A stretch of DNA of 29,109 nt, from positions 1 through 29,109 of the forward strand of contig AZLU01000347.1 in assembly GCA_002224055.1 (NCBI GenBank). Reading direction: 5' to 3'. Made by a program: the position numbers and the translations under genes. The notes under the pieces were generated by a model. The model ran no database searches. It was not told the DNA's origin and saw only the letters and a program-made list of their open reading frames with translations. Positions 1-10,068 of the stretch are shown here, piece after piece. How positions within the stretch are numbered: the first letter of the stretch is position 1; every line of letters starts with the position of its first letter. The DNA comes from Pezizomycotina sp. ARF18 (lineage: Eukaryota > Ascomycota).

Positions 1-1005
1 TATTTTCTGTTCTAAACACGTTAAGAAAAAAAATTTTATGAGCTTGATTCCCTTCTCTATTTCATCCCTATTTTTATTTTCCATTTATAACCTGGTCTCT
101 TAGCTTCTCATCGCATGGTCAGTCGTATTACGTGCCTCTTTCCGATCTTTGTTTTCAAAGTCATGTTCTGTTTCGCAACCTTAGTCCATAAATACATTCT
201 TTTCCTCATAAACACAAATGCGCCCTCCTTCTTTGACTTCCCCTCATCATGGTTCTATTCGTCCTTTATTATTTCTTCTTCTCTTTACTAAACCCATCTA
301 ATCAAGAAAACCCTGAATGTGTTACGAATGCTAAATGATATATTTCCACGTGAAGTTCGTGGCAACAATGCCGAAAGACCGAATGCATATTTGTTTTTTT
401 CCTCAATGATATTTAATTCTTAGATCATATAACACTTGTAAGCATGAAGTATTATTATATAGGTCCCTTTGCTGCTACCTACCTGAGTATCATCAATGGC
501 CGGGTTCATGAGGATCTAGAATGTATTAGGTAGGTCCCTTTCCGGATACTGGAACGGTTGAAAAACTTGAAACTCTCTGCGCATATTCTTTCCTAAACTC
601 TACTAGGGAGCGCCCCGAAATCCGTTTCTGTCGCTTATAAACGGTAGATGTCACCTGTTGATATTAATACGCCCCACACTACTAATCTATATATTCCTAA
701 TTGATCTTTCTTAAGTCGTTTTTTTACTCATACTTTTCGACTTTCTTGGACCTGGGGGTTCGGACGATCACCGTGAGCCATTTGCTGTCCACTCATTGTC
801 TTTCTGCCTTTTTTGGCCTTTTTCTTCAGCTCCCTCTTCTCTCCAGTTTAACTTCCTCCTTGCAAAGTCTTCGGGCCTAGCTCTTTGAGTTTGGGATATA
901 CCTACATAAACGTACTTTTCTGCTCAAATTTTGTCCAACAATAGCAATTAAAGCTTCGCGACCTCCTTGCGCATCCTTTCGAAATCAGAAGAAGGCCATT
1001 AAAAA
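1..1005. other. Left-edge region without a recognisable gene
   Basis: No open frame with recognisable protein content was seen on either strand. The stretch is AT-rich with pyrimidine-rich patches near 780-860, consistent with 5' flank and leader of the GCDH gene that follows. Short TAGGTAGG/CCTACC-type motifs occur near 478-485 and 526-535, as in other spacers here. Part of it could be the 3' flank of a gene to the left. Confidence 0.5.
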
Positions 1006-3203
1006 ATGTTTTGTTCGTTTCAAGATCTTGCAGAAGGCATCACTCCCATTCGGCTCGCCTCTACGTCCCTCTCCGCGGAGTTTCCTTGGGTCTGGGTCAA
1101 TTCGACAAGCCTCGAGTTTCAACTACGAAGATCCTTTATTGATGTCTAAGCTTCTCACGGAAGAAGAGATCGCAATATCGGAGAGCGCAAGGACGTACTC
1201 ACAAGAGCGTCTGCTGCCAAGGTGCTCAGTGAGTTTCGCCAGCCGTTCCTTTTTTTTTTTAGTTTTAATGATAATATCTTTACGCAACCACACCAGGTAT
1301 AACTTGTTTTCAATTCAAAAGAACAAAACGCTTACTTGTATTGTAATACTATGGATCAGATGCATACCGGGAAGAGCGGTTTGATAAGGAAATAATGTTA
1401 GAATTTGGTGAACTTGGAATGCTTGGTGCCACGATAGAAGGGTTCGGGTGTGCAGGGGTTAGCAATGTTGCCTATGGGGTACGAACAATCGAGCATACCT
1501 CATCTCGCTCTTCGTTGCTTCTTTTGCCTCTACTCTTAAGCTCTTCATCTTTGTAACAAATCTTCCAATCGGTGCTGTATAGTTGATTAACCGAGAAGTA
1601 GAGAGGTTTGTCTTATTTTTTCTTTTTTCTTTTCTCTCTTTAAGGTTCTTACCATGAGATCCCATGTTGACGCCTCATTCCAACCGCGTCAATTAGGGTA
1701 GACAGCGGTTATAGAAGTGCTCTTAGCGTTCAGAGTTCCTTGCATGGGCGCGATCAATGATTTCGGCAGCCAGGAACTGAAGGAACGTCTTCTGCCTGGG
1801 ATGGCAAAAGGAAAGCTGATCGGTTGCTTTGGTTTAACAGAACGTAAGCGCTCTATTATATACACATTAAATATATATACACATAAATATATATACGTAT
1901 CTGCTCGTGAAAGCTGATTACTTATTTTTGCCACTATTATGGTTGCTAACATTATCCCCTCTAATAGCGAACCATGGTTCTGACCCTGGCTCGTAAGTTT
2001 TTGGAATTTTTGATAGAATCAATCCCCCTAGATACCCTCCTTTAGCTTGTGCAATGGTTATACATATGATAATTTCCAGAATGGCTTACTCAGATACTAT
2101 TCCCCTCAGCATGGAAACCGTAGCTCGGTTGGATCCTTCCAAGAACGGCGTCTATCTCCTCTCCGGGTCTAAAACTTGGATCACACACTCCCCCATATGT
2201 AGGTCCCTCTTCTCCGAAACGGTGCTATAAAAGAGTATATATAATTTGCTGACAAAGTTATTTTACCCCTCTTTAAGCCGACGTCCTTGTCGTTTGGGCA
2301 AAACTCGACGGTAAAATTCGAGGATTTTTGGTGGAACGCTCGAAATGCCCTGAGGGTACCTTGTCAACGCCGGCGATAAAGAATAAGGTCGGGCTACGGG
2401 CATCTATAACAGGGATGATACAAATGGACAACGTTCCGGTACCAAAGGAGAACCTGTTCCCGGAGGTAACGGGACTAAGGGCCCCTTTACTGCTTGAACA
2501 GTGCGAGATACGGCATTTCCTGGGAACCATGGGTGCTCTTGAAAACTGCATCGACTTGACAAGAACTTATGCTTTGGAAAGGAAGCAATTCGAAGGGAAC
2601 CCTCTCGCGAAATACCAACTGGTGCAAAAGAAGCTCGCCGACGCTCTAACAGATATGTCATATGGGTATCTCGCGTAAGTTTATTCAAAGAAACCGACAT
2701 GAGTTACGAAGCGTCTAACTTCCTGAAGCTAGGGAACTTCAAGGCAAGAGAAAGGATTCCTCTAAAACTGCTAACGTATCCGTATACAGCTGCATACAGG
2801 TCGGAAGGTTAAAGGATGAAGGCTTAGTAGCGCCGGAAATGATATCAATGATCAAGAGACAGAATTGCGATAGTGCCCTTGTTAACGCTAGAAAGTGAGT
2901 CAAATCCCTCCTATATTGTTATACGTGAGGAGATGGGAGAAAATGCGCCAATTAGAATTCGAGCTAGACATTTTTTCTTCTCCTTTTTGTCCAGATCTAA
3001 CCATGTTGCTATCGTATAACTCTAGATTACAAGAAGTGTTCGCCGGTAACGCAGTCTCTGACGAATACCACATCGGGAGAGTGGTTCAGAACCTTTTCGT
3101 CGTCCAGACGTATGAGGGACAAAGTGATATCCATTCGCTAATCCTCGGCCGAGCTATCACTGGGAAGTCTGCTTTTATAAAGCTTGGAGAGCTGATAGTA
3201 TAA
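1006..3203 (+). CDS. GCDH: Glutaryl-CoA dehydrogenase, mitochondrial (nine exons)
   Basis: This FAD-dependent acyl-CoA dehydrogenase family enzyme oxidises and decarboxylates glutaryl-CoA to crotonyl-CoA in lysine and tryptophan breakdown in the mitochondrial matrix. Exons read from splice signals are 1006-1228, 1360-1478, 1583-1605, 1697-1843, 1968-1992, 2110-2198, 2278-2674, 2790-2894 and 3027-3203. Visible family blocks are FNYEDPL near the N-terminus, [15 protein letters not shown] split over two introns, [48 protein letters not shown] and, near the end, [17 protein letters not shown]. The Glu in YEG is the family's catalytic base. ATG 1006 is the likely start, but it is out of frame with the exon body, so an indel lies just after it; the lead residues look like a mitochondrial presequence. 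One G seems missing at 1221-1223 and three bases in 2480-2524. The gene converges on IMP4. Confidence 0.88.
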
Positions 3204-3889
3204 TGTCGGGAATGGCATGTTAAGGCCAGATGTACTCTTTGACGCTCCACGGAGTCTACGATAGTGCTGTTTCCCGGGTAACGCCTCTTTACATGACTTC
3301 CATTGTAAATAATGTATTATTAGGTTTTTCCTATAGAGCACTCGACGTATCCACGGGAAATATATATCTATATATATAGCCTGCTTACATGGTTAAAATA
3401 GTATACAAGTTGTCTCTACCCAACTCTTCGCCCCTCCGTACTGAGTACGTTCGAGATACCAGGCATATTCTGCGCAGGCATTCGAAATGATAAAGATTGA
3501 AGATGAACCGACCGAACGTTGAGAGCATGCAAGAAATTTCATAGAAACGAGAGCGAGCGCTGACGTTACGATGCATGATGCTTCAAAGTTTCCAACACCT
3601 ATCAGTTGAAAAAACGGGGAAGTATGTCCTAAATACTAAGCAGGCTGAAGACTATTATACAAGCTTATAATCGTACACCAGATATCAGTTGAGCATTATT
3701 CTTGACTAATTTCATCAAGGCAACAAATCAGAAGCGCCGCGGAAAACAAATGTACCGGCACACCAATACAGTCTTAGGGATAATTGAGAATATCGTTGAG
3801 TAGCTCTTGAGAGACAAGAGAGAATCAGTAGTGCCTAATATCATTAACATTAACCCCCCCCAAAAAAAAAAAAAGTTCATGATCGGGAA
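3204..3889. other. Convergent 3' spacer GCDH/IMP4
   Basis: About 690 bases lie between the GCDH stop and the IMP4 stop. No coding frame is recognised. There is a short (AT)-rich tract at 3360-3380, and a C-run followed by an A-run at 3854-3874 just beyond the IMP4 stop. It presumably holds both 3' UTRs and poly(A) sites. Confidence 0.6.
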
Positions 3890-4977
3890 CTAAAGATTAT
3901 CCTTCTTCCGCGCAGTTCTAGTGTATTGATTCAGGCGCCATTCTACATCTGCATCGGAGTTTTCGGCAGTACCTAACCGGATTTCAAAAAGCTGCAAGTG
4001 GTTTATATGTGAGGACGGACTGTTTATTTTCGGGAAATACAGAGAAAGAGTAAAAAAAAGGGGGGTTAGGGGAATAGAAAAAAGGACATCCAGTACTGAC
4101 CTTCATTTCCATTCTCGGTCCAACTTCTGCTAGCTCAAACAGTCTTGTGACCGGTCTTTACATAGATTGGTGCCTAACGCTAATGTAATCGCCTTCCTCA
4201 GGGAAAATGTGATTACCCTTGCGCTGTCTCGCTTGACTCCCGGAGGGAATAGGTGCTTGAGTATCGTAACCACTCGCTTTCCTAACGGCGTCGAGAACCC
4301 ATCAAATATTAGGTGCGGTATGCTTCGGATATCGTGCCACGAGCAAAGTTTTCGATATCGTGTCGCAGGAGAACATTGTGGAGGGAGAACGAAGCCGTCG
4401 GCCATGGGGGAAGTGGCTTATCGTGAGGCACGTCGGAACACCTCTGTGCTCGTGGAGTATTAGGAGGTCGGAAATGGAAGCAGTTAAGCAAGATGAGCTT
4501 AGCTGGGAGCACTGTGTTACCACGGTTTAAGCGAATGGCGGTGGGGAAGAGTAGTCGCATTTCCTTGGGGAGAGGAAAAAAAAAAAAAGCGTTAGCATAA
4601 CCAGAACTTAAAAAATATCGGATGTGAATGAAGCAAGGAGAAGTCTTTTTTGCATTCGATTTTCCACTCCGTACTTTTGAAAATTGCATCAACTTTGACT
4701 CGGATCTCTACTCGTCGTGATCAAGAGCTTCGGCTCGACCACCCCCGCTGAGGCTGCGTACTCGTCGTCAATTGTTGAGGATTCTTCATCGCGATTAGAC
4801 TCGTCAAACTTGAAATCCTTCCGGAGCTGAGTGTCGTCTGAATCGAGCTTGGGAGCGCTTTCCCGAGGCTATTGAAGCTTTTATCTGCGCTCGACGTTGC
4901 TGAACTTCGGCTTGGTCGAGCGACAGCTGCCTCCGGTACAGGTAGTCTCGTCTTTGACGGGCCGTTCTCCTTATCAT
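3890..4977 (-). CDS. IMP4: U3 snoRNP protein IMP4 (Brix domain)
   Basis: IMP4 works with MPP10 and IMP3 in the U3 snoRNP of the small-subunit processome, in early nucleolar cleavage of pre-18S rRNA. The protein starts [15 protein letters not shown], the family's usual N-terminus, followed by a basic helix and an acidic patch with DDEYAAS. The Brix domain is clear: [72 protein letters not shown] and RVITFSLR. It then runs [12 protein letters not shown], one intron (4100-3992, GTCAGT donor, CAG acceptor), and [20 protein letters not shown] to the stop TAG at 3892-3890. The frame shifts several times (near 4130, 4190, 4400-4500 and 4700-4850) by one base each. The upstream in-frame ATG at 5043 is rejected because family similarity begins at 4977. 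The gene diverges from RPL5. Confidence 0.9.
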
Positions 4978-5087
4978 GGCCGGTGATATGATTTGCTCTT
5001 TCTTTCTCTCCTTCAGAATATATATATATTCAATTTTGGACAAAGGTTATACGTATTCGTTTTAGAGGCAGCTAGGTAGGTAAATAG

Positions 5088-5097
5088 TACTTAAGTA
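5088..5097. repeat. TACTTAAGTA palindrome, copy 1
   Basis: This is part of the 12-base perfect palindrome GTACTTAAGTAC in the IMP4/RPL5 spacer, next to TAGGTAGG repeats. Further exact ten-base copies are at 10758-10767, 22838-22847 and 23465-23474, all in divergent spacers. Confidence 0.7.
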
Positions 5098-5270
5098 CTT
5101 AGGTAGTACCGAGTCTCGCCTAGTAGCACGGAAAGAAAAGAAAAGAAAAAAAATTCCAGTAAAACGAATAAGCTGCTTTCCCAATTAACGACCGCGGTTG
5201 AAATTTGTAGTTAACTAGATATTGCTTTTTCTTTATATAATTTTTTTGCTTTTTTTTTTTCTTTTTCTTT

Positions 5271-5278
5271 AACCCTAA
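5271..5278 (+). promoter_or_regulatory. Telomere-like AACCCTAA box upstream of RPL5
   Basis: An exact AACCCTAA (reverse TTAGGGTT) lies 289 bases before the RPL5 ATG, next to a T-rich tract. Telobox-type elements bound by Myb-domain proteins are associated with ribosomal-protein promoters in several eukaryotes. Its role here is inferred only from sequence and position. Confidence 0.3.
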
Positions 5279-5348
5279 TATTCCACACACACCAAAAAAA
5301 AAAAAAAAGAAGAAAAAGAGAGTGAGGGCACACAAAATCTTTTTTCTT

Positions 5349-5350
<2 letters not shown>

Positions 5351-5379
<29 letters not shown>
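5351..5379 (+). repeat. Poly(T) tract of about 29 bases
   Basis: An uninterrupted T run lies about 190 bases upstream of the RPL5 start. It could be a nucleosome-excluding poly(dA:dT) promoter element. Exact length is unreliable given the homopolymer errors elsewhere in the window. Confidence 0.8.
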
Positions 5380-5566
5380 CCTTTGCAAATATTTTTTCGT
5401 TGGTGTTGGTTTTCATCTTCTTTCCACTTCTTCGAATTCCTTTTCCTAATTCACGATACTACCGACGGGCCATTCAACTTTAACTCTCCCAATTACTACG
5501 TAATAATATATCGGTATACTAAGTATCAACATATTAATTGTTCACACGCAATAGTATCCTACGAAA

Positions 5567-6935
5567 ATGGTGAGTCCCGAGAAAGAGAAATTTTTTCTTA
5601 CATCCTTCGGATAACTAATTGGGAGCCCTTTCTTTTGTAAAACTTAGCCGTTCACAAAATCGTCAAGAACTCGGCCTACTATAGGTGTGTCAAGTCCTTT
5701 CTCGCTTTCCTCTCTCCTGATTGCAAAGCAACTGGTGAGATGCGATGGACAATCGATTCTTTGAGCTACACTCAGTTGCGACAACCAACCGAAGCGCGCC
5801 GGAAGACAAACTATCAGGACTCGCGATAAGCTCTGTGACTGCAATTCTAACTGTTCATCTTTTTTTTTCCAACGATCAGCCGATACCAAACCAAGTATCG
5901 CCGCAGGCGCCAGGGCAAGACCGACTACTACGCCCGCAAGAGGCTTATCACCCAAGCCAAGAACAAATATAACGCTCCCAAGTACCGCCTGTTGTTCGCT
6001 GTAAGTGAACAGAATTCAAATAACTTGCCGTTTGTTTGTACTTTAATTTGGACAAGAAAAAAGAAAAAGGAAAAAGAAAAAGGAAAGAAAAAGGAGAAGA
6101 AAAAGGAAAGAAAAGACATATGTGTGTCTTAGGTGAAAGTTAGCAAGGGAACATATACTAAACCACGGTCCCCATTTTTCTTTCCCCTACATTGAATCAA
6201 CAGTCACAAACCGAGATATCATCTCCAGATCGTATCCTCAGAAATCAACGGCGACAAAGTTTTCTCGGCGGCGTACTCGCACGAACTCAAGCGCTACGGT
6301 ATCAAGCATGGCCTTACCAACTGGGCTGCCGCCTACGCTACTGCTTACTGCTCGCTCGCCGCACCCTAAAGAAGCTCAAATTGGACGAAGATTTTACTGG
6401 AGTTGAGGAGCCAGACGGCGAGTTCAAGCTGACGGAGGCCGCTGAAATCGACGGAGAGTCCCGCCGCCCATTCAAGTGCTTCTTGGACGTCGGTCTGCGC
6501 AGGACTTAACCGGTGCTCGCGTCTTCGGTGCTCTCAAGGGTGCGTCGGACGGTGGCCTTTACGTTCCCCACTCGCAGAGTCGTTTCCCCGGGTACGACGT
6601 AGAACCAAGGAGCTCGACGCCGAAACTCTGGAAGTATATATTGCCGGCCACGTTGCAGAATACATGGAGACGCTGGCGGACGACGATGAGGAGAGGTACA
6701 AGTCGCAGTTCCAGGGTTACATCGATGACGGAGTTGAGGCGGACGGTCTCGAGGACTGTACACAGAAGCACACCAGAAGATTAGGGAAGATCCGTTCTTG
6801 AAGGACGACGAGGGCGACAAGAAATCCAAAGAGGAATGGAAGAAGGGAGTCCCAGAAGTTCCAGAAGAAGAAGCTCACCCGCGAGGAGAGGCGGGAGAGG
6901 TCCTGGCAAAGATCGCAGAGCTCAAGGCCGAATAA
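5567..6935 (+). CDS. RPL5: 60S ribosomal protein L5 (uL18), frame-disrupted
   Basis: uL18 binds 5S rRNA and, with uL5, forms the 5S RNP that docks on the large subunit. Exons are 5567-5569 (ATG alone), 5648-5684, 5880-6000 and 6204-6935. The reading gives [143 protein letters not shown], and a lysine/glutamate-rich tail ending KIAELKAE before TAA at 6933-6935. About ten one-base losses break the frame, for example near 5656, 5993, 6223, 6344, 6509, 6602, 6631, 6642 and 6757. Apart from these, no nonsense substitutions are apparent. This is an essential, usually single-copy gene, so sequence error is the likelier cause. Confidence 0.9.
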
Positions 6936-7633
6936 GTGATTTAACGGAGGGGTTACAATCTTCTTTTATACTTTTTTTTTAGTTTCATTAGGGGGTTTTC
7001 TTTCTTTTTAGCTTTTTCGTTCCTGTCAACAGGGTCTAAATAGTATGGGCTATAAAAAGCAATACATATATAATCAGACGAATGGAGACGACAAGGAGAG
7101 AAAGAAGGCAAAACACATCACAATATAATGGAGTTATAGGCTAAGTTTTTCCAATAAATGTTACTGATTTATCATCTTTCAAAAACATCGGAGGACACTC
7201 CGAATCTTGGTTGCTTCGTTGGTGACTGTGATTAAGAAGACTGCGACGTGTTATGGTTGATCTATGGGTACCATCTGCTAGCGGAGAATGAATAGAGGCA
7301 AATCCACAAGACCAAACATTGCAGCTTTCTATGAACAAGACAAAAATGATAAAAAGGAAAAGCAGATTGAGAGAAAACATCACGGTACTAAGAACCAAGC
7401 TATATTAGAGCTACAGTTCCGGTTTAAGAATCCAGAAATCCATCAACGCCATCCAAAGTTTAGTTAAGTAATAGAGATTGTACTCTCTTTTGTGTCCTGT
7501 GAATGTAGTATATCTCCGAGCGTGCAGCCGGCCGATTGTAATTGGATCAATCGGCACATGTAGAGTTGAAAAAAAAAAAAAAAAAAAGAGGGCAAACCGT
7601 TTCTTGCACTTTTTCGGTTTCGTCTTGTTTCTC
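6936..7633. other. Convergent 3' spacer RPL5/FEN1
   Basis: About 700 bases lie between the RPL5 and FEN1 stop codons. T-rich runs just after the RPL5 stop (6960-7015) and an A run at 7569-7587 are present. Frames in the stretch show no recognisable protein. Confidence 0.6.
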
Positions 7634-9465
7634 TCAGCTGGCCCCTCGAGGCTTCTTGGTCTTCTTCTTTGCTGCGGCCTCGATCTTTGCCTTTTTCTTT
7701 TTCTCGGCTGCCTTTTCCTCATTTTTACGTTTCAACATGGCAACTTCTTCTTCGGTTTTTGGGACCGGTTTGAAGAAACCTTCGAGTCTCGCTGCAACAA
7801 GAATGAAAGATTAGCATCTAAAAAGGCAACATACAAAAATATTGAGAAGGGTTTTGTTGGGAAAGACCTTGTTGCGGCCGTTTTTCAGATTTTTGTCAAC
7901 CTAGCAGCACCACCTTCACTCTGTCTTCATTGAACCCCTTTTCCTCAACAAGAAATTTAAGCAAGCCCTCCGTATCGGGAGCCTCCCATTTGAAGTCGCA
8001 CTTATCAGCTGGAACAACGTCCGGCTTCAAGAACAGCTCGCGAGCGTCCTGATACGGGAAATACTCCGGAACCTTGTACTTTTCCTCGTCAAGTTTTTAT
8101 AACTTCCTCGGATCGTCTTGTGCTGGCGTATCAGCTTCAAAGCGGTAGTGGGACCGACTTTTGGTATGGTGTCGCAGTAGTCGCAACCCAGTAATATACA
8201 AAGGTCGATGAATTGCTCGCGACTCTGTCCAATCCTGCCAAAGCCTTGTCCAGGAAGATCTCTGAATCGGAAGTTTGCGTTGCTCGCTGAAAGTCAAGTG
8301 ACGAAGCAGGGATGGGTGATTCGAAGCAAAGGGTATCCATGTCTTCGGACGCAGCTGCATACACCTGTCAAGTGGTACCATGTTAGTTGATTCGACTCTT
8401 TTTCCCTTTCTCTTCATTTCTTTTCTTTGTGGGTTGAGTATATATTTTGGCGGGATGATTGATTGGAAGGAGGCGAAGCATACTTTGCCACTCTCGCTAG
8501 CTCAGCACATTGGGCCTCAGCTTCGCACGGGCGTCCAGGTAAGGGATACCCATGAATTCACAAGCGCTTGCATTCTTCGTTGTGTTCTTTGGTGACGCGG
8601 ACCGTCCGTCTCGAAAACTTTTCGATGTCCTCTGCGGTTCCGACCTCTTTGGCTTCCTCATGCGCTTCTTGGCCTCATGCTTCCTCGCGGAACGTTTCGC
8701 AAGCTCTCGGACTTTAGAGTAGGCGGTCGTCCATCGAATACGTAGAGTGGCCTTTTTTTAAGGGGGTTCCAAAGGTGTTAGCTATCTTCCCCTAGTGGAC
8801 CGGAGCCTATGCGAGGGTTTCCTTTCCTTCCCACCTCAGTCAGAATGCAGCGACTTACTTAATACCGTTTTCAACATGCGAAGCGTGCGGTAAAAACATG
8901 CCCATAAGATGAGATGTCGTTTCCCCAGTTTCCGACATCAGCTGCTGCCCATCCGACCGGACCGCGATCAGAAAGCTGTAAATGCTATTGAGCTTTCCCC
9001 TCCCAATAGAAACAGATTAGCGATAAACCCCAGCATCACAACGCTATCTTTCTACTCGTTCCTCTCTGCTTTATTTAATATTTGCTTGCTTGTTTGTTTG
9101 TTCAAGGGTACTGAATACTCGTGTACGACTTACGCATCCTAATAGGGAATGTAAAAGTCAAGCGAACAGGTCAGTAGAGATTACTAGCATAAAAAATAGG
9201 CGTATAGAGGGCAAAAGGATGGGGCAGAAAGGGGGCGGAGGGGTAATAGTTACTTACAATGGCGACTTTCCTCCCAAAGTGGTTCTTTATCTCGCCGTTT
9301 TTTATAGCGTCTGGGGCGGCATCCGAGATGACCTGATATAGCTCTGCTCATTCGAAATCAGTAGGCTCATTAGCTCGGGAATTCCATCCACAGTAAGGAT
9401 CCAAGCTAAAAGGACAACAGTAGGGGAAGGAGGGAAAGAAAAAAACACGAACGTTTGATTTCCAT
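7634..9465 (-). CDS. FEN1: Flap endonuclease 1 (FEN1/RAD27), seven exons
   Basis: FEN1 removes 5' flaps in Okazaki fragment maturation and long-patch base excision repair. Exons inferred on the minus strand are 9465-9453, 9343-9258, 9138-9134, 8992-8860, 8751-8484, 8364-7868 and 7791-7634. Landmarks in order are [105 protein letters not shown] (metal-binding acids), [45 protein letters not shown] (helix-hairpin-helix), [20 protein letters not shown], and the PCNA-binding PIP box QQARLEGFF formed across the last intron. A lysine-rich tail ends KKPRGAS and TGA at 7636-7634. Single-base losses occur mainly in exons 4 to 6; exon 2 is clean. Residue 2 reads Glu rather than the family's Gly. Confidence 0.9.
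9134..9138 (-). other. FEN1: Putative 5-base microexon of FEN1
   Basis: The pentamer GATGC sits between CTATTAG and GTAAGT. It supplies Asp-Ala and the phase needed to join the exon ending VAI to the exon starting within the next Ser codon (VAI-DA-S). The upstream intron has a TACTGAC branch-like site and the downstream one a GCTAAT. Without it the invariant Asp of the family is missing. Splice evidence is by inspection only. Confidence 0.6.
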
Positions 9466-10068
9466 GTTTTCTTTCTTCTTGGAACTTTGAGAGAACGGAG
9501 ATGGTTAAATTTATAAAAAAAAAAAAGATGGCGTATGATACTGTCGCTCCGATCGTGCTTGTGTCCCGACTGTTAGATATCTTCCCTCCTTTCCCTTTCC
9601 TTTGCCGTATAAAAGGGAAAGCAAGGCTTCGGCCCTGAGAAGGTGGTCTTTTTTTTTTCGAAACGCGCAACAACCTGGAATTATTGCTTAATGTATTGTT
9701 GCTTGTGGCTCGTCGTAATTATTACCGTTGACTGAGAGCAAATCTAGGTTTGTGAAGGGAGAGAAAATAAGGTCCGAGGTTGGGAAGTTCTTGTTTTTAA
9801 TCATGCGACAATAAATAATAAGTGAGTATTATCTTTAAAACTTTAGGATTGCATTTTTGCGTCCTTTGGTATATATAATATATATTAATTTTTTAATTTC
9901 TTTTCCAAGAAGGATACAATCAATCCCTTGAAAAAAAGATCGCGTTTTTCTTTCTTTTCTTTTTTTGTAATTGGATCGGAAAGGAGACCCTCATACGTGC
10001 CCAATCGCTGTCTTGCAAAACGTCATGATTCACAACAGCGCGTTTTCTTACAGAATCACGCACAGAAG

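Larger units (their letters stand above)
4978..5566. promoter_or_regulatory. Divergent promoter of IMP4 and RPL5
   Basis: The 589 bases between the two start codons must hold both promoters. The stretch contains TAGGTAGGTA-like motifs with a perfect GTACTTAAGTAC palindrome at 5087-5098, a telomere-like AACCCTAA at 5271-5278, A-rich and T-rich tracts, and a T run of about 29 bases at 5351-5379. No coding content was found. Both flanking genes serve ribosome production, so shared control is plausible, but no transcription-factor site is proven. Confidence 0.5.

Noticed and set aside
4978-5043. Upstream in-frame ATG at 5043 as the IMP4 start
   Set aside because: The extra 22 residues are low-complexity and IMP4 family similarity begins exactly at ATG 4977.
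5120-5416. Lysine-rich minus-strand frame of 98 codons
   Set aside because: It comes from homopolymer tracts in the IMP4/RPL5 promoter and has no recognisable domain.
5567-6935. RPL5 as a pseudogene
   Set aside because: Only one-base frame changes, intact splice sites, no nonsense substitutions beyond those caused by the shifts, and the same pattern in all neighbours.
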